A DNA stretch of 64,000 bases from Carex sylvatica. Lineage: Eukaryota; Streptophyta; Magnoliopsida; Poales; Cyperaceae. Below, in pieces: positions 35,495-47,530 of the stretch (position 1 is the first letter of the stretch; the number at the start of each line of letters is the position of its first letter). The position numbers and the translations under genes are program-made. Location of the stretch: contig CAXKVR010000124.1 of NCBI GenBank assembly GCA_964058845.1, positions 38,245 to 102,244 on the forward strand, given 5' to 3'. Under the pieces are notes generated by a model that was given only the letters and a program-made list of their open reading frames with translations, had not been told where the DNA came from and did no database searches.

Positions 35495-35846
35495 GAGGTT
35501 ATTAGTAACACTATCCAAGTAGGCCTCATTTGCCTCCGTAGTATATTAGACAAATCTAAAGTTTTGTAATCAGACAATAGGCCCCAAATCCGATCCAGAG
35601 ACCTAACTCCACCGTCTAAAATCTCCAAAAGCCTTCCAAAATTCAAATAAGTCATAACATTTACTCCAGTCTGGGCCAACGGGAGCCTAAGTCATAACAT
35701 TTAGTCCTGTTTACCACAGGTATAGTATCTCCCTTCGAAACACTGCGAGGGTAATACCAAGTAACCCCTCCAGTCTGGCCTAAACCCCAGCTCAGGAAAC
35801 CCTCCCTTTCTCTCTCCTTCCGGTTCTGCTCTGGAAACCCTTCTCA

Positions 35847-38800
35847 ATGGAGGACACCGTCTCTTACCAGCGCTTCCCAAAGGTACGGATCCGCGAGATG
35901 CGTGATGATTTCATGAAGTTCGAGCTGCGGGAGACGGACGTCAGCATGGCGAACGCTCTAAGGCGCGTGATGATCGCCGAGGTGCCCACGGTCGCCATCG
36001 ACCTGGTGGAGATTTCAGTGAACTCCTCCGTACTGAACGACGAGTTCATAGCGCACCGCCTTGGCCTCATCCCCCTCACCTCCGACAACGCCATGGAAAT
36101 GCGCTTCTCCCGGGACTGTGACTCCTGTGACGGCGACGGCCAGTGCGAGTACTGTTCCGTCGAATTCCACCTGTCTGCTAAGTGCGAGTCCGATCAGACC
36201 CTCGATGTTACCTCCGCCGACCTCCACTCTGTTGACCCCCGGGTGGTCCCTGTGGATGTGCAGAAGGCGTTTGATTCAGATAACTATGACCCTAATCAGA
36301 GGTATTGAAATTTTTGAATTTTCTTTTGCTCTCTTTTTGGTTAGACAACCCAGCGTCCGGAGTTTGCTAACATTTTTGTTTGTTAATTAGGTTCACAAAA
36401 TTGATGCCATGCATGATGCATTTATAAATTTTTTTAAAAGTTTTTTTGATTAGACAGTTAAACCTAATCCTAAGTCCTCACTTAGAAAAATCTGTGAACG
36501 AATTGCTTAGACAATTGGAATTAAACCTTAACACTGAGTCTGTGAATGTTCTTTCAGTTTTTTTAAACTTGGTGGGTTTCATTTAATTAAATGCTAGAAT
36601 TCCAACTGTTCTAACGACTACGGCACGAGGAATTGATTGGTATTGCTGAAGTATGGTGCATCAGTGCATGTCTGTACCCCATTATTAATTAGGGAAAATT
36701 TCCACTATACCCATACAAACATTTGAAATAGCTAATATCCCCATCAAAATACCATAATATCCAATATCCCCATAAAATTTTAACTTTCTTATTTTTATCC
36801 CCTTTTAGTTAGTTAATGTTTTATTTAATTATTTCAAAAATTAAACTGACTAAAATGCCCTTGAATTTTAACTGGAGTCGTTCATTGAAGATACAACATG
36901 ATTGAATTTAGAAGAGATCTAATCAGAAATTGAATTCTTCACGTCTAGTTTCTTCTTCCTTCCGGTGCAAGATTTTGGCGATTTAGTTGACATCTCAGAT
37001 CAAGGAAATACCTTTCCTGTATCTCTCTCTCCTCCTCTCTCGTGCCTTTCCTGGTACAAGACCCATCCATTGCCTCAATCATCTTACCAATCATAATGTT
37101 CTTTTTGCTTAAATTTGATCCGATTAAGGCTCAATTAAGCTCCAATTGGACTGGATTTCAGGCTTTCTGTACTAAAATCGTTTGATTTATGAAGCATGGT
37201 TAATGAATTTGTCAGACTTATGCTAATCATTTCAGACCATTCTTTATGAATTTGACTTTTTGACTTTTTAATTTATTCGATTAGCTAGGATTATGATTTA
37301 TTCCAAAAATCGTTTGATTTTACATGTTCAATTTATCATATCACTCAAATCGTTTGCTCTATTCCATTAATCACAGGTTTTGCTACACATGTTTTTCAAT
37401 TTGGTTATTTCGTTTACTGTAATCATAATCACTAGTGCTCCATTAATTTGTGCTTCAAATTCTCGCAGACCATGCTTCATGCTAATCGTTTCAGGCTTCA
37501 TGATTTATTTCTAATAATCAAATTCAAGGAGCATGGTCTGACAACTTTCTTACCAAAAGATATAAACCGAGCTAATCAATTAAGTACAGGGGAGTGGAAG
37601 AAGAATCTATCTCCTGCGTAGTTCTTTTAGTCTATGGCCTCCGTTATCTGAATTAGATCAATTCAGCAGAGGGTTCTGTACGGAGGAAGAGAGAAATGAG
37701 ATAATTAGGCCTGAAATAGAGGGGTGGAGAATGAAGAAGACAATTAAAAGTAAAAAGGACACCTCCATTTAAAGTTAAAGGACAAATTGGTCAATTTAGA
37801 TTCTAAAATATTTAAATAAAGAGTTACATAATTTAAAAGGGGATTGAAGAAAGAAAATTAAGTTTTTATGGGGATTTTGGATATTATGATGTTTTCATGA
37901 GGAAATTGGCTATTTCAAAAGTTTGCATGGGCACACTAGAAATTTTCCCTATTAATTATTAGTTATTAGTTCAGCATTGATTTACCAATCTAAGATTTTG
38001 TGCTGATCAGTTAAACATAGTCAGGGTGCTTTTATATGGTGAAACCTACATGTCTAGTACCGGGAAGGGATTATTGATGTTTAGTAGATTTTCTACCTTC
38101 TTTTGGTTCATTGAGTTAATTTGGGATGCTTATTTGTAACTCCTATGTAGAGCACGGCAGATATTGTATTTGTCCATTACCAACGAATAGTACAAGGAAC
38201 ATGATCATATAGTCACATATTGGATGATAGATCTTCTAATCCGAGAACAACTTCAAAAGCTGTAATGAAATATCTCATTATTTTTACTGTTGTTACAGGG
38301 GTATATTAATCGTGAAACTGCGGCGTGGCCAGGAGCTGAAATTAAGAGCCATAGCCAGAAAAGGGATTGGCAAAGATCATGCGAAATGGTCTCCAGCTGC
38401 AACTGTCACCTTCATGTATGAGCCTCAGATCCACATCAATGAAGAACTGATGGAGACGTTGACATTCGAGGAAAAAGAGAGCTTGGTGGACAGCAGCCCC
38501 ACCAAGGTTTTCAGTATTGACCCTGATACCCAACAGGTCACCTCTTAAATTTTGAACATATATCTTCATTTCCAATTCTTAGCACAATTTAATTTTATCT
38601 GAATTTTTTTCTTTCTAACATGTTTTATCAGGTGGTGGTGATGGATGCAGAGGCGTACACATATGACGAAGAGGTGATAAAGAAAGCAGAGGCTATGGGG
38701 AAGCCTGGCTTGGTGGAGATATATGCTAAGGAGGATAGCTTTATCTTCACGGTTGAGTCAACTGGTGCAATTAAGGCTCCTCAGCTGGTGGTAAATGCAA

Positions 38801-38889
38801 TAAAGGTGCTGCAGCAGAAGCTCGATGCTGTGCGGCTCCAGGATGACAATAATTTTAATGAGCTTGATGCACACTTGGGGGGTAGCTAG
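35847..38889 (+). CDS. NRPB3: RNA polymerase II subunit RPB3
   Basis: Third-largest core subunit of nuclear RNA polymerase II. It pairs with RPB11 as the eukaryotic counterpart of the bacterial alpha dimer and is needed for assembly (in plants also shared with Pol IV/V forms). Exons 35847-36301, 38299-38536 and 38632-38889 join in phase with GT..AG borders to 316 aa, the expected size. The N-terminal dimerisation domain has [20 protein letters not shown] (about 29-48). A zinc-binding [13 protein letters not shown] (Cys 91, 94, 100, 103) follows, then the insert domain. The C-terminal dimerisation helix ends the protein ([15 protein letters not shown]). Exon 1 is strongly GC-rich. The 2-kb first intron holds a 1258-bp MULE. 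The start ATG follows a pyrimidine-rich leader. Very secure call. Confidence 0.97.
36692..37949. mobile_element. MULE in RPB3 intron 1
   Basis: A 1258-bp element with inverted ends of about 90 bp (GGGAAAATTTCCACTATACC left; complement GGGAAAATTTCTAGTGTGCC right). A perfect 9-bp duplication TATTAATTA flanks it (36683-36691 and 37950-37958). The middle part (about 36880-37740) is not AT-repeat-like and has smaller internal inverted repeats (CATGCTTCAT / ATGAAGCATGG), but no domain is recognisable. Sense of the host intron is preserved. Confidence 0.92.
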
Positions 38890-39559
38890 CTATGCTAGCA
38901 AATGCTTCTTTGTTTTTATTTTAGTTGTGTTTAGGCTGATGTGGCTAATTCATGAAGCTCTGAGAGATGAAGAGATTGAGTTTTCTTCGTGCATTGTTGC
39001 TTGATGCCACCTTTTAATTTAGTACGGGCTAGTGGTTATATTGTGAAGTCTGAAAATTGCTCAAGTTTGTTTTGTTCTGCTATGGGCTTTTTGGAAAGAT
39101 GCTTGTTTACTAAACTGAGGGGTTTTGGGTTGTGTTTTGTGAATGTTAAAATTTGCTACATCATCTCCACCAAACTCTTTCTTTACTTTTTCTCCATTTC
39201 TTTGGGTTATGATTCAGATATACTTGAATCCTGCCACGTTGATTTAGATGCACGGGATGAGCAGTTCTATGTTTATTCAATCTAAAGAAATTTCAGTTGG
39301 AATCTGTTTATATTTTCTAGGAGGTCACTGCTCAGGCTAATTGAAATAATCAAGCATTTTGTAAACTTAAGCCCTCATTGAGGAGACCCTTGTTCAAGAG
39401 GTTTTTTCTACCATATTATTGCATGGAGTAAACTTGTAAATTGTACTTGCTACTTGAAAGCAACTAGACCTCAGGCTTTTCCTAGGCTGATTTTTACATG
39501 GGCCTTCATGCTGTTATTTATAGGTTTGACATAACCATTGGTAATAAAGCTCAGTGTAG
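38890..39559. other. RPB3 3' flank
   Basis: Includes the presumed 3' untranslated region. The frame at 38989-39285 shows no domain and I do not call it a gene. Confidence 0.45.
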
Positions 39560-39937
39560 CACAGTGACAAATGAATTATTCGGGTTCGGTTCAGCGAGAT
39601 CAAAAATTTGTGATTCGAGAATAATTCGGGTATAATTCGGGAATGATTCAGAATTATCCGGATCAGAAATCTCAGTCTTATAAGGGAGCAAAAAAAAAGA
39701 AAACAAAAAAAATATTCTCGGATCAAAAATCTCAGTCCTATAAGGAAGCAAAAAAAAAAGAAAACAAAAAAAAATATTCTTGAAAAAATTCGGAAAAAAA
39801 TTGTGAATAATTCGTAAAATTCAAAATTATTTGGGTTTAATTCGGTTAAAGTTTGGTCAACCAAATAATTCGATGTTCGGTTCGATATTATCCAAAAAAA
39901 AATTAAACAAATATAATTCGAATATCTTGTTACTATG
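39560..39937. mobile_element. hAT-type MITE downstream of RPB3
   Basis: A 378-bp element with ends CACAGTGACAA and TTGTTACTATG (imperfect inverted repeats). A perfect 8-bp duplication CAGTGTAG flanks it (39552-39559 and 39938-39945). AATTCGG/CCGAATT-type subterminal repeats fill it, and one internal ~60-bp unit is directly duplicated (39640-39765). Confidence 0.85.
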
Positions 39938-40124
39938 CAGTGTAGTGCAACCCCTTCTTGTCAATTGTTCATTGGACGAACTTATAATCCTTGGGAAAAA
40001 TAGATAAAAATTTAAAAAAGTATCACCAAGAGGATTGTGTTTCTACCTTTGATTTCTGGGCTTAAAATTTGACCCAAATATAAATAACCAATCAATAAAT
40101 CGAACATGCTAATTTGATCCTGAT

Positions 40125-40656
40125 TAGGGGTGTAAACGAGCTGGGTCTTAGCTCAGTTCGTTTATTTCGGCCTGAGCCTGCATCGAGTAAGTTGGACCTA
40201 GGTCACCCGAGCCAAAAACTCCTGGCTCGCTCGTGACAAGCCAGCCTGATCTAGCTCGCGAGCTGACGAGCTGGCTCGCTGAACTTTATTAGACTGCTAT
40301 TATACAAATTTAAAAATATTAAAATAAGAAAGCTCGTTCAAAAAAATTTAAGAAATCGTCCAGCAGGCACATCTTCAAGTAATTGAAGTCCATATCATTT
40401 CTTCCCAGACCTAAAATACATCAATTTTGTATAATTGCGCCTTTGAAAATGAGATTGGACTTAAAATTATACGGGGCTAAATCCTAAATTCACTGTAGCT
40501 TAACGAGCCTAATTGGCTCGGTCCGAGCTGACCCTTGGCTCAGCTCGTTTATTTTGGCTTGAACCTAAGCCGAGCTTACTCGTTAACAGCTCGGTCCACT
40601 ACCGAACGAGCTAGATACGAGTTACGAGCGAGCCACGAGCTTTTTTGACAGCCCTA
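40125..40656. mobile_element. Non-autonomous hAT element
   Basis: A 532-bp element begins TAGGGGTGTAAACGAGCTGG and ends TTTTTTGACAGCCCTA, with a perfect 8-bp duplication ATCCTGAT (40117-40124 and 40657-40664). Subterminal AGCTCG/CGAGCT repeats are abundant. No transposase. Confidence 0.92.
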
Positions 40657-40664
40657 ATCCTGAT

Positions 40665-41124
40665 GCGATAAAATGTAAAAAATGATTGATCTAAATCTAC
40701 CATCATCCGAACAAGAATAAATTCGATCCGGATAAATGATTCGAATATAAAATTATCTAGTAATACCTGTATGTGAATTAATCCGAGCCAACAATTTACG
40801 ATCTATAAAGCGGTATATATCACCCATAAAATATTCTACAAGTCAATAAGTACTCTGAAACTTTAGATAAAATCTGAACTTGTAAGGATCGAATAATAAC
40901 TCAAAACTTGAAAATACCCCCCAAATCACAAATAAACTGATTCGAAAACAATACGGTTCTACACTGATTTGATATAAAAAACGATTTAAACCCGACTCGT
41001 CTAATTTGTTAGGCTTATTTTAATGCTTTAGGTGATAAAGAAGATATTCCCTTGTGTTTCAGTGTAGATTTTTCTATCATGTATAATAATTTTGACAGGT
41101 AACTTTCCAATTTTTAGCTTCTAC
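40665..41124. other. Intergenic DNA
   Basis: Nothing recognised between the hAT and CACTA elements. Confidence 0.4.
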
Positions 41125-41798
41125 CACTAGTGGAGAAACAGGAATCAGGATCGGCTATATGAAACAACCGATACTAATATTTATCTGAATCGGTTCTTTG
41201 AACAAACCCGATCCTAATAGTTAATCAGATCGGTTTTTATAAACAACCGATCGTGATAGTACAACTATTAGGATCGGTTGTTTATAAAAACCGATCTTGA
41301 TAGTATTAGGATCAGTTGTTTAGAGAAACCGATTCTGATAGTATCTGGATCGATTTTTTATAAACAACCGATCCTGATAGTGCATATGAAAAGTTAATTC
41401 AGTTCCATTTTTATCAGAATCTCGTTTCTCTTCCTCTATCGCCTCTCTTAATTAGCGCAGCAGCTATTTCGCCCTACATTACTTCAGCTATCTCAGCTCT
41501 CTTTTCTGAGGTACATTTGATCATATCTTTTCTCAAGTTTGCTATTACTAGTAGAGCACCATTTATTGGTTTTATGATTAATTCGGTTCAAACCCTAAAC
41601 CCTAAATCCTATATATATATAAGAAGTGAGTTATGATCCGGCTCGCTCAAAATCTCAACCTTATAGTCTTGATTCAGTTCTTTTGTTAGTTCCACAAGTT
41701 TTTAATTATAAGTTTGAATATCTAGCATCTTCTCATTTCAAGTTTTTTTTTATATATGGAGACTTGGATGCACATGCATATATATATATATATATATA

Positions 41799-42220
41799 GA
41801 GGTTGGCTACTATGCTTATATAAGCATATCCCCACATATGCTTATAACTCATTTTTGTGCTTCCAATGTCCAAATGGTCGATCTGAACCGTTCATCTTGT
41901 TCTCCATATTAATATGTGCTTGGAAACTAAATTTTATATTTTTCTGAATTTTTTTACTATTTATTAAGCCACTTTGAAAATTATTAATCCAACGGTGGCT
42001 GCTGATTTTACTGTTTTGTGCAGCCACCGTTGGATCAGCGATTTTCAAAATGGCTTAATAAATAGTAAAAAAATTCAGAAAAATATAAAATTTAGTTTCC
42101 AAGCACATATTAATATGGAGAACAAGATGAACGGTTCAGATCGACCATTTGGACATTGGAAGCACAAAAATGAGTTATAAGCATATGTGGGGATATGCTT
42201 ATATAAGCATAGTAGCCAAC

Positions 42221-42223
<3 letters not shown>
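41799..42223. mobile_element. Near-perfect palindromic MITE inside CACTA
   Basis: A 425-bp palindrome begins GAGGTTGGCTACTATGC and ends with its complement. The arms of about 200 bp are nearly identical; so similar that the same peptide is readable from both strands. The loop is about 25 bp near 42000. It sits in a (TA)n run, so the target duplication is masked. The interior matches the other GAGGAGGG-family elements in the AAATTTAGTTTCCAAGCACAT segment. Confidence 0.88.
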
Positions 42224-42268
<45 letters not shown>

Positions 42269-42571
42269 ATATGCTATATATGAGCTACACATGAGTTATT
42301 CTTTATATGTGGAGATTTTCTTTATAAGTTTGAATACCTCTTCTTATTTTAAGATTTGCATGCACACGCTTTTGAGTTTGCTATATATATACTATATGAG
42401 CATTTTTTTTTATTTCAAGTTGTAGGATATATATATAACATGCATGTTATGTACATCTCTTAATTAGGTTTGTAGCATGTTATATATATATTATAATTTT
42501 ATTATTTTCTTTCAATTCATATAAATTATAGAATATGACATGCTACAAACCTAACATACAGAAATCATTGA

Positions 42572-43272
42572 ATATTGACCGTGCTTATACCAAGAGAACG
42601 TGCATTGTACGTGTACGATTCCGATAAGAAGAACAAAAAAATGCTAATGATCACTGTTGCGGTCGAGAAGTAAGTGACTTTCTTAATTTTACGTTTGTTT
42701 AGAATTCTAATGATTTTATTATTATATTATCATTTTAAATATCTCTCGTAAGTACTGATTGTTCAATTTGTTCATATTTCAACAGTGCCTTCACAAGGGA
42801 AATAGGTACTTCTTTAACGGTTCATAACGATTGCAAGGTAATAGTTTCTATTGAGATATGATTGTAGAGACCTAGATGCAAAAATTTGTGAATATCTAGA
42901 CATATAAACCATTGGTATGCTCATTAACATACATTTTATTTTTTCAAACTTGTTATATAGTGCCCACAACAACCAGCCGGCTGGGAATGTGCATATTATG
43001 TCATGTTGCTCATGCAAGATATAATAAGCGAACACCTCGATTCTTTTCCGAACTTAAGGGTATATATGCATTTATATATTTTTCAAAAGTAATGATGAAT
43101 TGTTACTTCAAATATAATAAAATACAAAATTAATTGTGCATGTTCTTCTATCTTTTTAAAAATGCAGGATATTCCCGTTAAACATAATGTACAACGTTTG
43201 GGCGACTTTTGGAAAATGTGGGTTAAAATTTTTCTACATGAGATTAGGCCGAGAAGAAGTACAACATTGTAG
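42572..43272 (+). pseudogene. Ulp1-like cysteine protease, C-terminal exons in CACTA
   Basis: Four consecutive open segments splice in phase with GT..AG borders: about 42572-42668, 42785-42837, 42961-43059, 43168-43272. They read ...ALYVYDSDKK..., then CPQQPAGWECAYYVMLLMQD, and end at a TAG. The Q..GWECAYYVM block is the oxyanion-Gln plus catalytic-Cys box of C48 (Ulp1/SENP) peptidases, and the YVYDSD block precedes it in such proteins. The N-terminal half, with the catalytic His, is not seen upstream, where the MITE lies. Plant CACTA and MULE elements often carry Ulp1-like genes. I treat it as a fragment, although the part seen has no stop or frameshift. Confidence 0.8.
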
Positions 43273-43993
43273 GATGTGTGTAATTTTAATTTGCATGAAC
43301 ATGAATTTTTTGTAATAATTTAGGATGTGTATGATATTTAATTTAGGATGTGTATGTGATAGTTAATTTAGGATGTGTATGTATATGAAACATAATTTTA
43401 GGATGTGTGATATTTCATTTCGAATTTGTGATAATTTAGCAAGTATTTTGGCCAGCAAAATATGGAAGCTGGTCATTTAATAATTTTTTTTTTTTGATTC
43501 AATTTGACTATCTGGATCGGTTTGTAGCTAGGAACCAATCCATATAGTCAATAATATGGATCGTTTTTAAATAGAACCGATCCTAATAGTTATTTTCTGA
43601 ATTTAAAAATTAAAAACTAATTAAAAATAACTATTCGGATCAGTTCTATTTAAAACCGATCCAAATTATTGACTATCTGGATCAATTCCTAGCTTAAGAA
43701 CTGATCCAGATAGTTTGTAATCTGGATCGGTTTTAAATAGAACAGATCTTAATAGTTATTTTCTAAATTTTAAAATTAAAAACTATTTAAAAGTAATCTG
43801 GATCGGTTCCTATCTGAGAACCGATCCAGATAGTTCCTAACTGGATCAGTTGTTTAAACAACTGATCTTGATAGTCTCTATTTGGATCGGTTATTTAACC
43901 GATCCAGATTATTGTAGTATCTGTATCGTCTTCACCAGGATCGGTTGTATTCCGATACTAATATGCGTAATTCGTTATTTTCCAACAGTGTAC

Positions 43994-46330
43994 TAAGATT
44001 TTAAAAAAATTTTCCAATTATTTGTAGGTTCTTTTGGGCCAGTCAGACTTAGAGCTGTCGGTCATCAAAGAACTTAAATCAATAAATAACGAAAAAATAA
44101 AAGAAAATAGTTATATAATAGATTATGTGAATTAAACCGCGAGAAGCCGAGAACCACTTTTCTGATTTTCTCACATACTGTATCCACGTATACCTTTATG
44201 TCGTACGACAAATTATAACATAATATATAAAATATATCATATATGATCGGCACGAGTTACTCCTTGATTGATGGTAACAAATTCCTGCCAAAATAACCAG
44301 GCGCTTCCTCCCTTCAACGTTTATCATAATCGCTCATCATTGAACTCGAGCAAAAATGGAATCCTTGCCTAGGTCCCACAAAGTGTAAGTATCTAACACT
44401 AAAGTAAACTTTCCTGATTTGGGTGATTTATTTTCATGTATGTATCTATTGTCCATCATGTCGAGGTTGAATTTTGGTCAATATATTCGTTATATCTTTA
44501 TAAACAATTTCTTTTTTAGGGTTTTTGGAATAATTGAAAAGTTTGTACACAATTTTTTTTTAATTACTACCTCAATAAATCAAAATTAAACAACCACTAC
44601 AACCACTACTTTTTGACTCAAAATTGAGTTTTCACCATCCATGCTAGTCCAGTTCGCACACCAACTTAGATTGGTGTGCTAACTTAGAGTAAACTAATAA
44701 TAAACATAATTCCATTTAGCATTCCAAACCGTCAAAAATAATATATAAAATTAATGTTGATAAGTCTACTTTACTAAGTGAACTAATAATATTGTGGTAT
44801 TCTCAATTTACCAACTCACTAAAATTGTGCTGGAGTTAGAAATGTAAAGTAAACTAATAAATATAATTCAATTTAGCATTCCAAGCCGTCAAAAACAATA
44901 TATGAAATTAATGTTGATAAGTCTACTTTACTAAGTTCACTTTCTTGCATATTCTACACAGACAACTGATTTATGGGGCAGATAAAGAAGGATATAAAAA
45001 ATCCAACAATTTTTATAGATTATGAGTATAAGAACAAATGTACAAAATTTTGGGGACAAAACCAACTTTCGATTTTAATAATTTTTATTTTTTCCTCAAA
45101 TTCTTTTTTTTTTGCACTGTGCTTCTTTCTCTAATTTTTCTCACACCGTGCTTAAAATACTGAAAAACTGAAAGGACAACGTAAGGAGGAAAGTGATTAA
45201 AGTAGCATTATAGTCAAATAGATCATTCACACAAGGTACATGAATTCGCGAAAAGTGCATGGCGGCATGGCCAAGAAAGATGACAAAAGAACCTACCAGG
45301 AACTAATTTTTCATAAAAATAACTGAAAATTAAAATGTATAATTATAATTGATATTTTTTACAAAATGACTTACTTTGATAAAAAGTTAATTAAAATACT
45401 CTCTTTAAATTTTTTGACAAAATAACCCTGAGAAATCCACTGCAGTAAAAAATCTCCCTCACTCCAATTTACTCTCATCCTTTCCCATGTCTCTTCGCCA
45501 CTCCAAAAAAAATTATGATTTATTTCCTCTCTTAATTAATTTTTAAGCTAAGAACATCCTTCTCTGCCTCCTTATCGCCCATCTCTGCCTCTTCTCTGTT
45601 CCTCTAGTTCTACTCCACTCATCTATACTCTCCGCCTCCACTAGTTCTATGCTGGCGCCCCTCTAACACCCATCTTTGCTCTTTGCTCTTTGCCTTTTCA
45701 GTTTCCGATCGAATGATGAATGCATGATAATTAAATTGAAACCTTTGTAAATACCATGAGATCAGTTGTATAGATGGCATAATTGAGCTTATCAAGGTTT
45801 ATGTGAATTATAATTGAATTATTGAATTCTGATTGAGTACCTTTGTAATTATCAGTTTATGTGTCCAAATAAGTAATTGTTGAATTATAATTAAATTATT
45901 TTTCTGGTAAAAGGAAAAAAAAATGCAAATGATGATTTTTTTTTAAAGGACTTTCAAATAGACAGTGGGAAAATAACGTTACAAAATTATTGTATAAATA
46001 TACTTTCATATAGTTCATCTACTAGAAAAATTTTGTAATGTATAAAATGCACCCCCATTTATTAGTTGAATAATTATATCATTCTCCTCACCTCTGTCTC
46101 CTCATTTATCCCCCCACTCTCTCTCCAAATTAACTTTCTTACTGTCTTTTATCCCCCCATTAATTCAGTTAAGAATTATCATTTATCCCGCATTAATTAC
46201 TGTCATTTAATAATAATTTCCGCATTAATTATACTGTTATTTTAATAACAATCATTGCATTAATTATACTGTTCTCTAATAACAATCCCTACATTAATTA
46301 TACTGTTATTTAATAACAATTTCCGCTAAC
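43994..46330. other. Intergenic DNA
   Basis: AT-rich and without gene content. Two ~100-bp segments, 44685-44790 and 44845-44940, are direct copies (sharing TTTAGCATTCCAA and AATGTTGATAAGTCTACTTT). A possible tiny exon at 44356-44385 (ATG followed by a GTAAGT donor) has no supporting context. Confidence 0.45.
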
Positions 46331-47530
46331 AATTATTTGTCTGTTTATTGATGTTCAATAAAGTATTTATTATTGTTCTGACAAGTATTTATCATTATGT
46401 CTCAGAAATATTTATCGTTGTCACTGACATGATAATACTTTGATTTGATTAAACATTACTTATTGATAACAAGAACAAAGTTCAAGAAAATATTTATCAT
46501 TGTCTTTGATGTACATGAAAATTACAATTATGCCTGAGAAGTATTTATCCATGTAATATAAAGTATTTATCATTGCTTTTGAGAAGTATTTATCATTGTC
46601 TTTGACATACATATATTTTACTAAAAATTACAATTTAAAGTTGATAAAAATTGATAACAACTTCCGTTGGGCTGATTATTATATATGAATTCATATAAAA
46701 CCATAGAAAGTACTAATAGATTACAATTCGTGCAACACACACACATACACACACACACACACACACATATATACACATAGCCTTTTGTACATGCCATCCC
46801 ATGTGATAAAACATAACATATACTCATCGGGATCTAATACAATGTTTGTATAAAAATTATGTCCTTACCACTTAGTAACCATGTGATCAAGCTTTGGCAC
46901 AAAACCTAGTGGGCTCATGTTGCCAAAACGCTTGGTTATGATCTAGTTTGGACCAAAATTTCATACATACCTAGTTGTATTAGGTCCCACATAAAAAAAG
47001 AGTGTGCATGTGATCCATGACATGATGCCTCTTGGTTAAAGGTCTCTAACAAAATTGCATCTCCAATGAAAAAAAATACAAGAATCAACATATATGTGCA
47101 TATATACATAAGAAAATTATAATGTGCATGCATACATACATAATAGAGAATAAAAATTCTCAGTTAAAATTTTCGTCCAAAATTATAAGAAAATATTTAT
47201 ACATAAGAAAATTGCAATTATGTGTGAGAAATATTTATCCATGTAACATAAAGTATTTATCATTATGCTTGAGAAATATTTATCATTGATGTTTTACTAA
47301 AAGTTGCAGTTATGTCTGAGAAGTATTTATCCATGTAACATAAAGTATTTATCCATGTAATATAAAATATTTATCATTATGTCTGAGAAGTATTTATTAT
47401 TGATGTTTTACTGAAAGTTACAATTATGTTTGAGAAGTATTTATCCATGTAGCATAAAGTTTTTATCCATGTAACATAAAATATTTATCATTATGTCTGA
47501 GAAGTATTTATCATTGAGTGAGGGGATTGT
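46330..47530. repeat. Degenerate repeats of an AAGTATTTATC motif
   Basis: Many irregular copies of GAGAAGTATTTATC(C/A)(A/T)TG and of CATGTAACATAAAGTATTTAT, most dense at 46350-46610 and 47190-47520. A (CA)n microsatellite lies near 46736-46770. The two blocks are separated by about 500 bp of unrelated sequence. Possibly an ancient tandem array. Non-coding. Confidence 0.65.

Larger units (their letters stand above)
41125..43990 (+). mobile_element. CACTA (En/Spm) element, non-autonomous
   Basis: A 2866-bp element begins CACTAGTGGAGAAA and ends TTATTTTCCAACAGTG (complement CACTGTTGGAAAATAA). It is flanked by the 3-bp duplication TAC (41122-41124 and 43991-43993). Both ends carry arrays of GGATCGGTT / AACCGATCC subterminal repeats (41150-41390 and 43510-43960), typical of CACTA transposons. 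It lacks a TNP2 transposase but holds exons of a Ulp1-type protease and a nested palindromic MITE. Confidence 0.93.

Noticed and set aside
38989..39285. 98-codon frame downstream of RPB3
   Set aside because: No domain; it lies in the presumed 3' untranslated region.
44356..44390. Mini-exon ATGGAATCCTTGCC... followed by GTAAGT
   Set aside because: A start and donor by themselves are common by chance; no downstream exon of any family was found.
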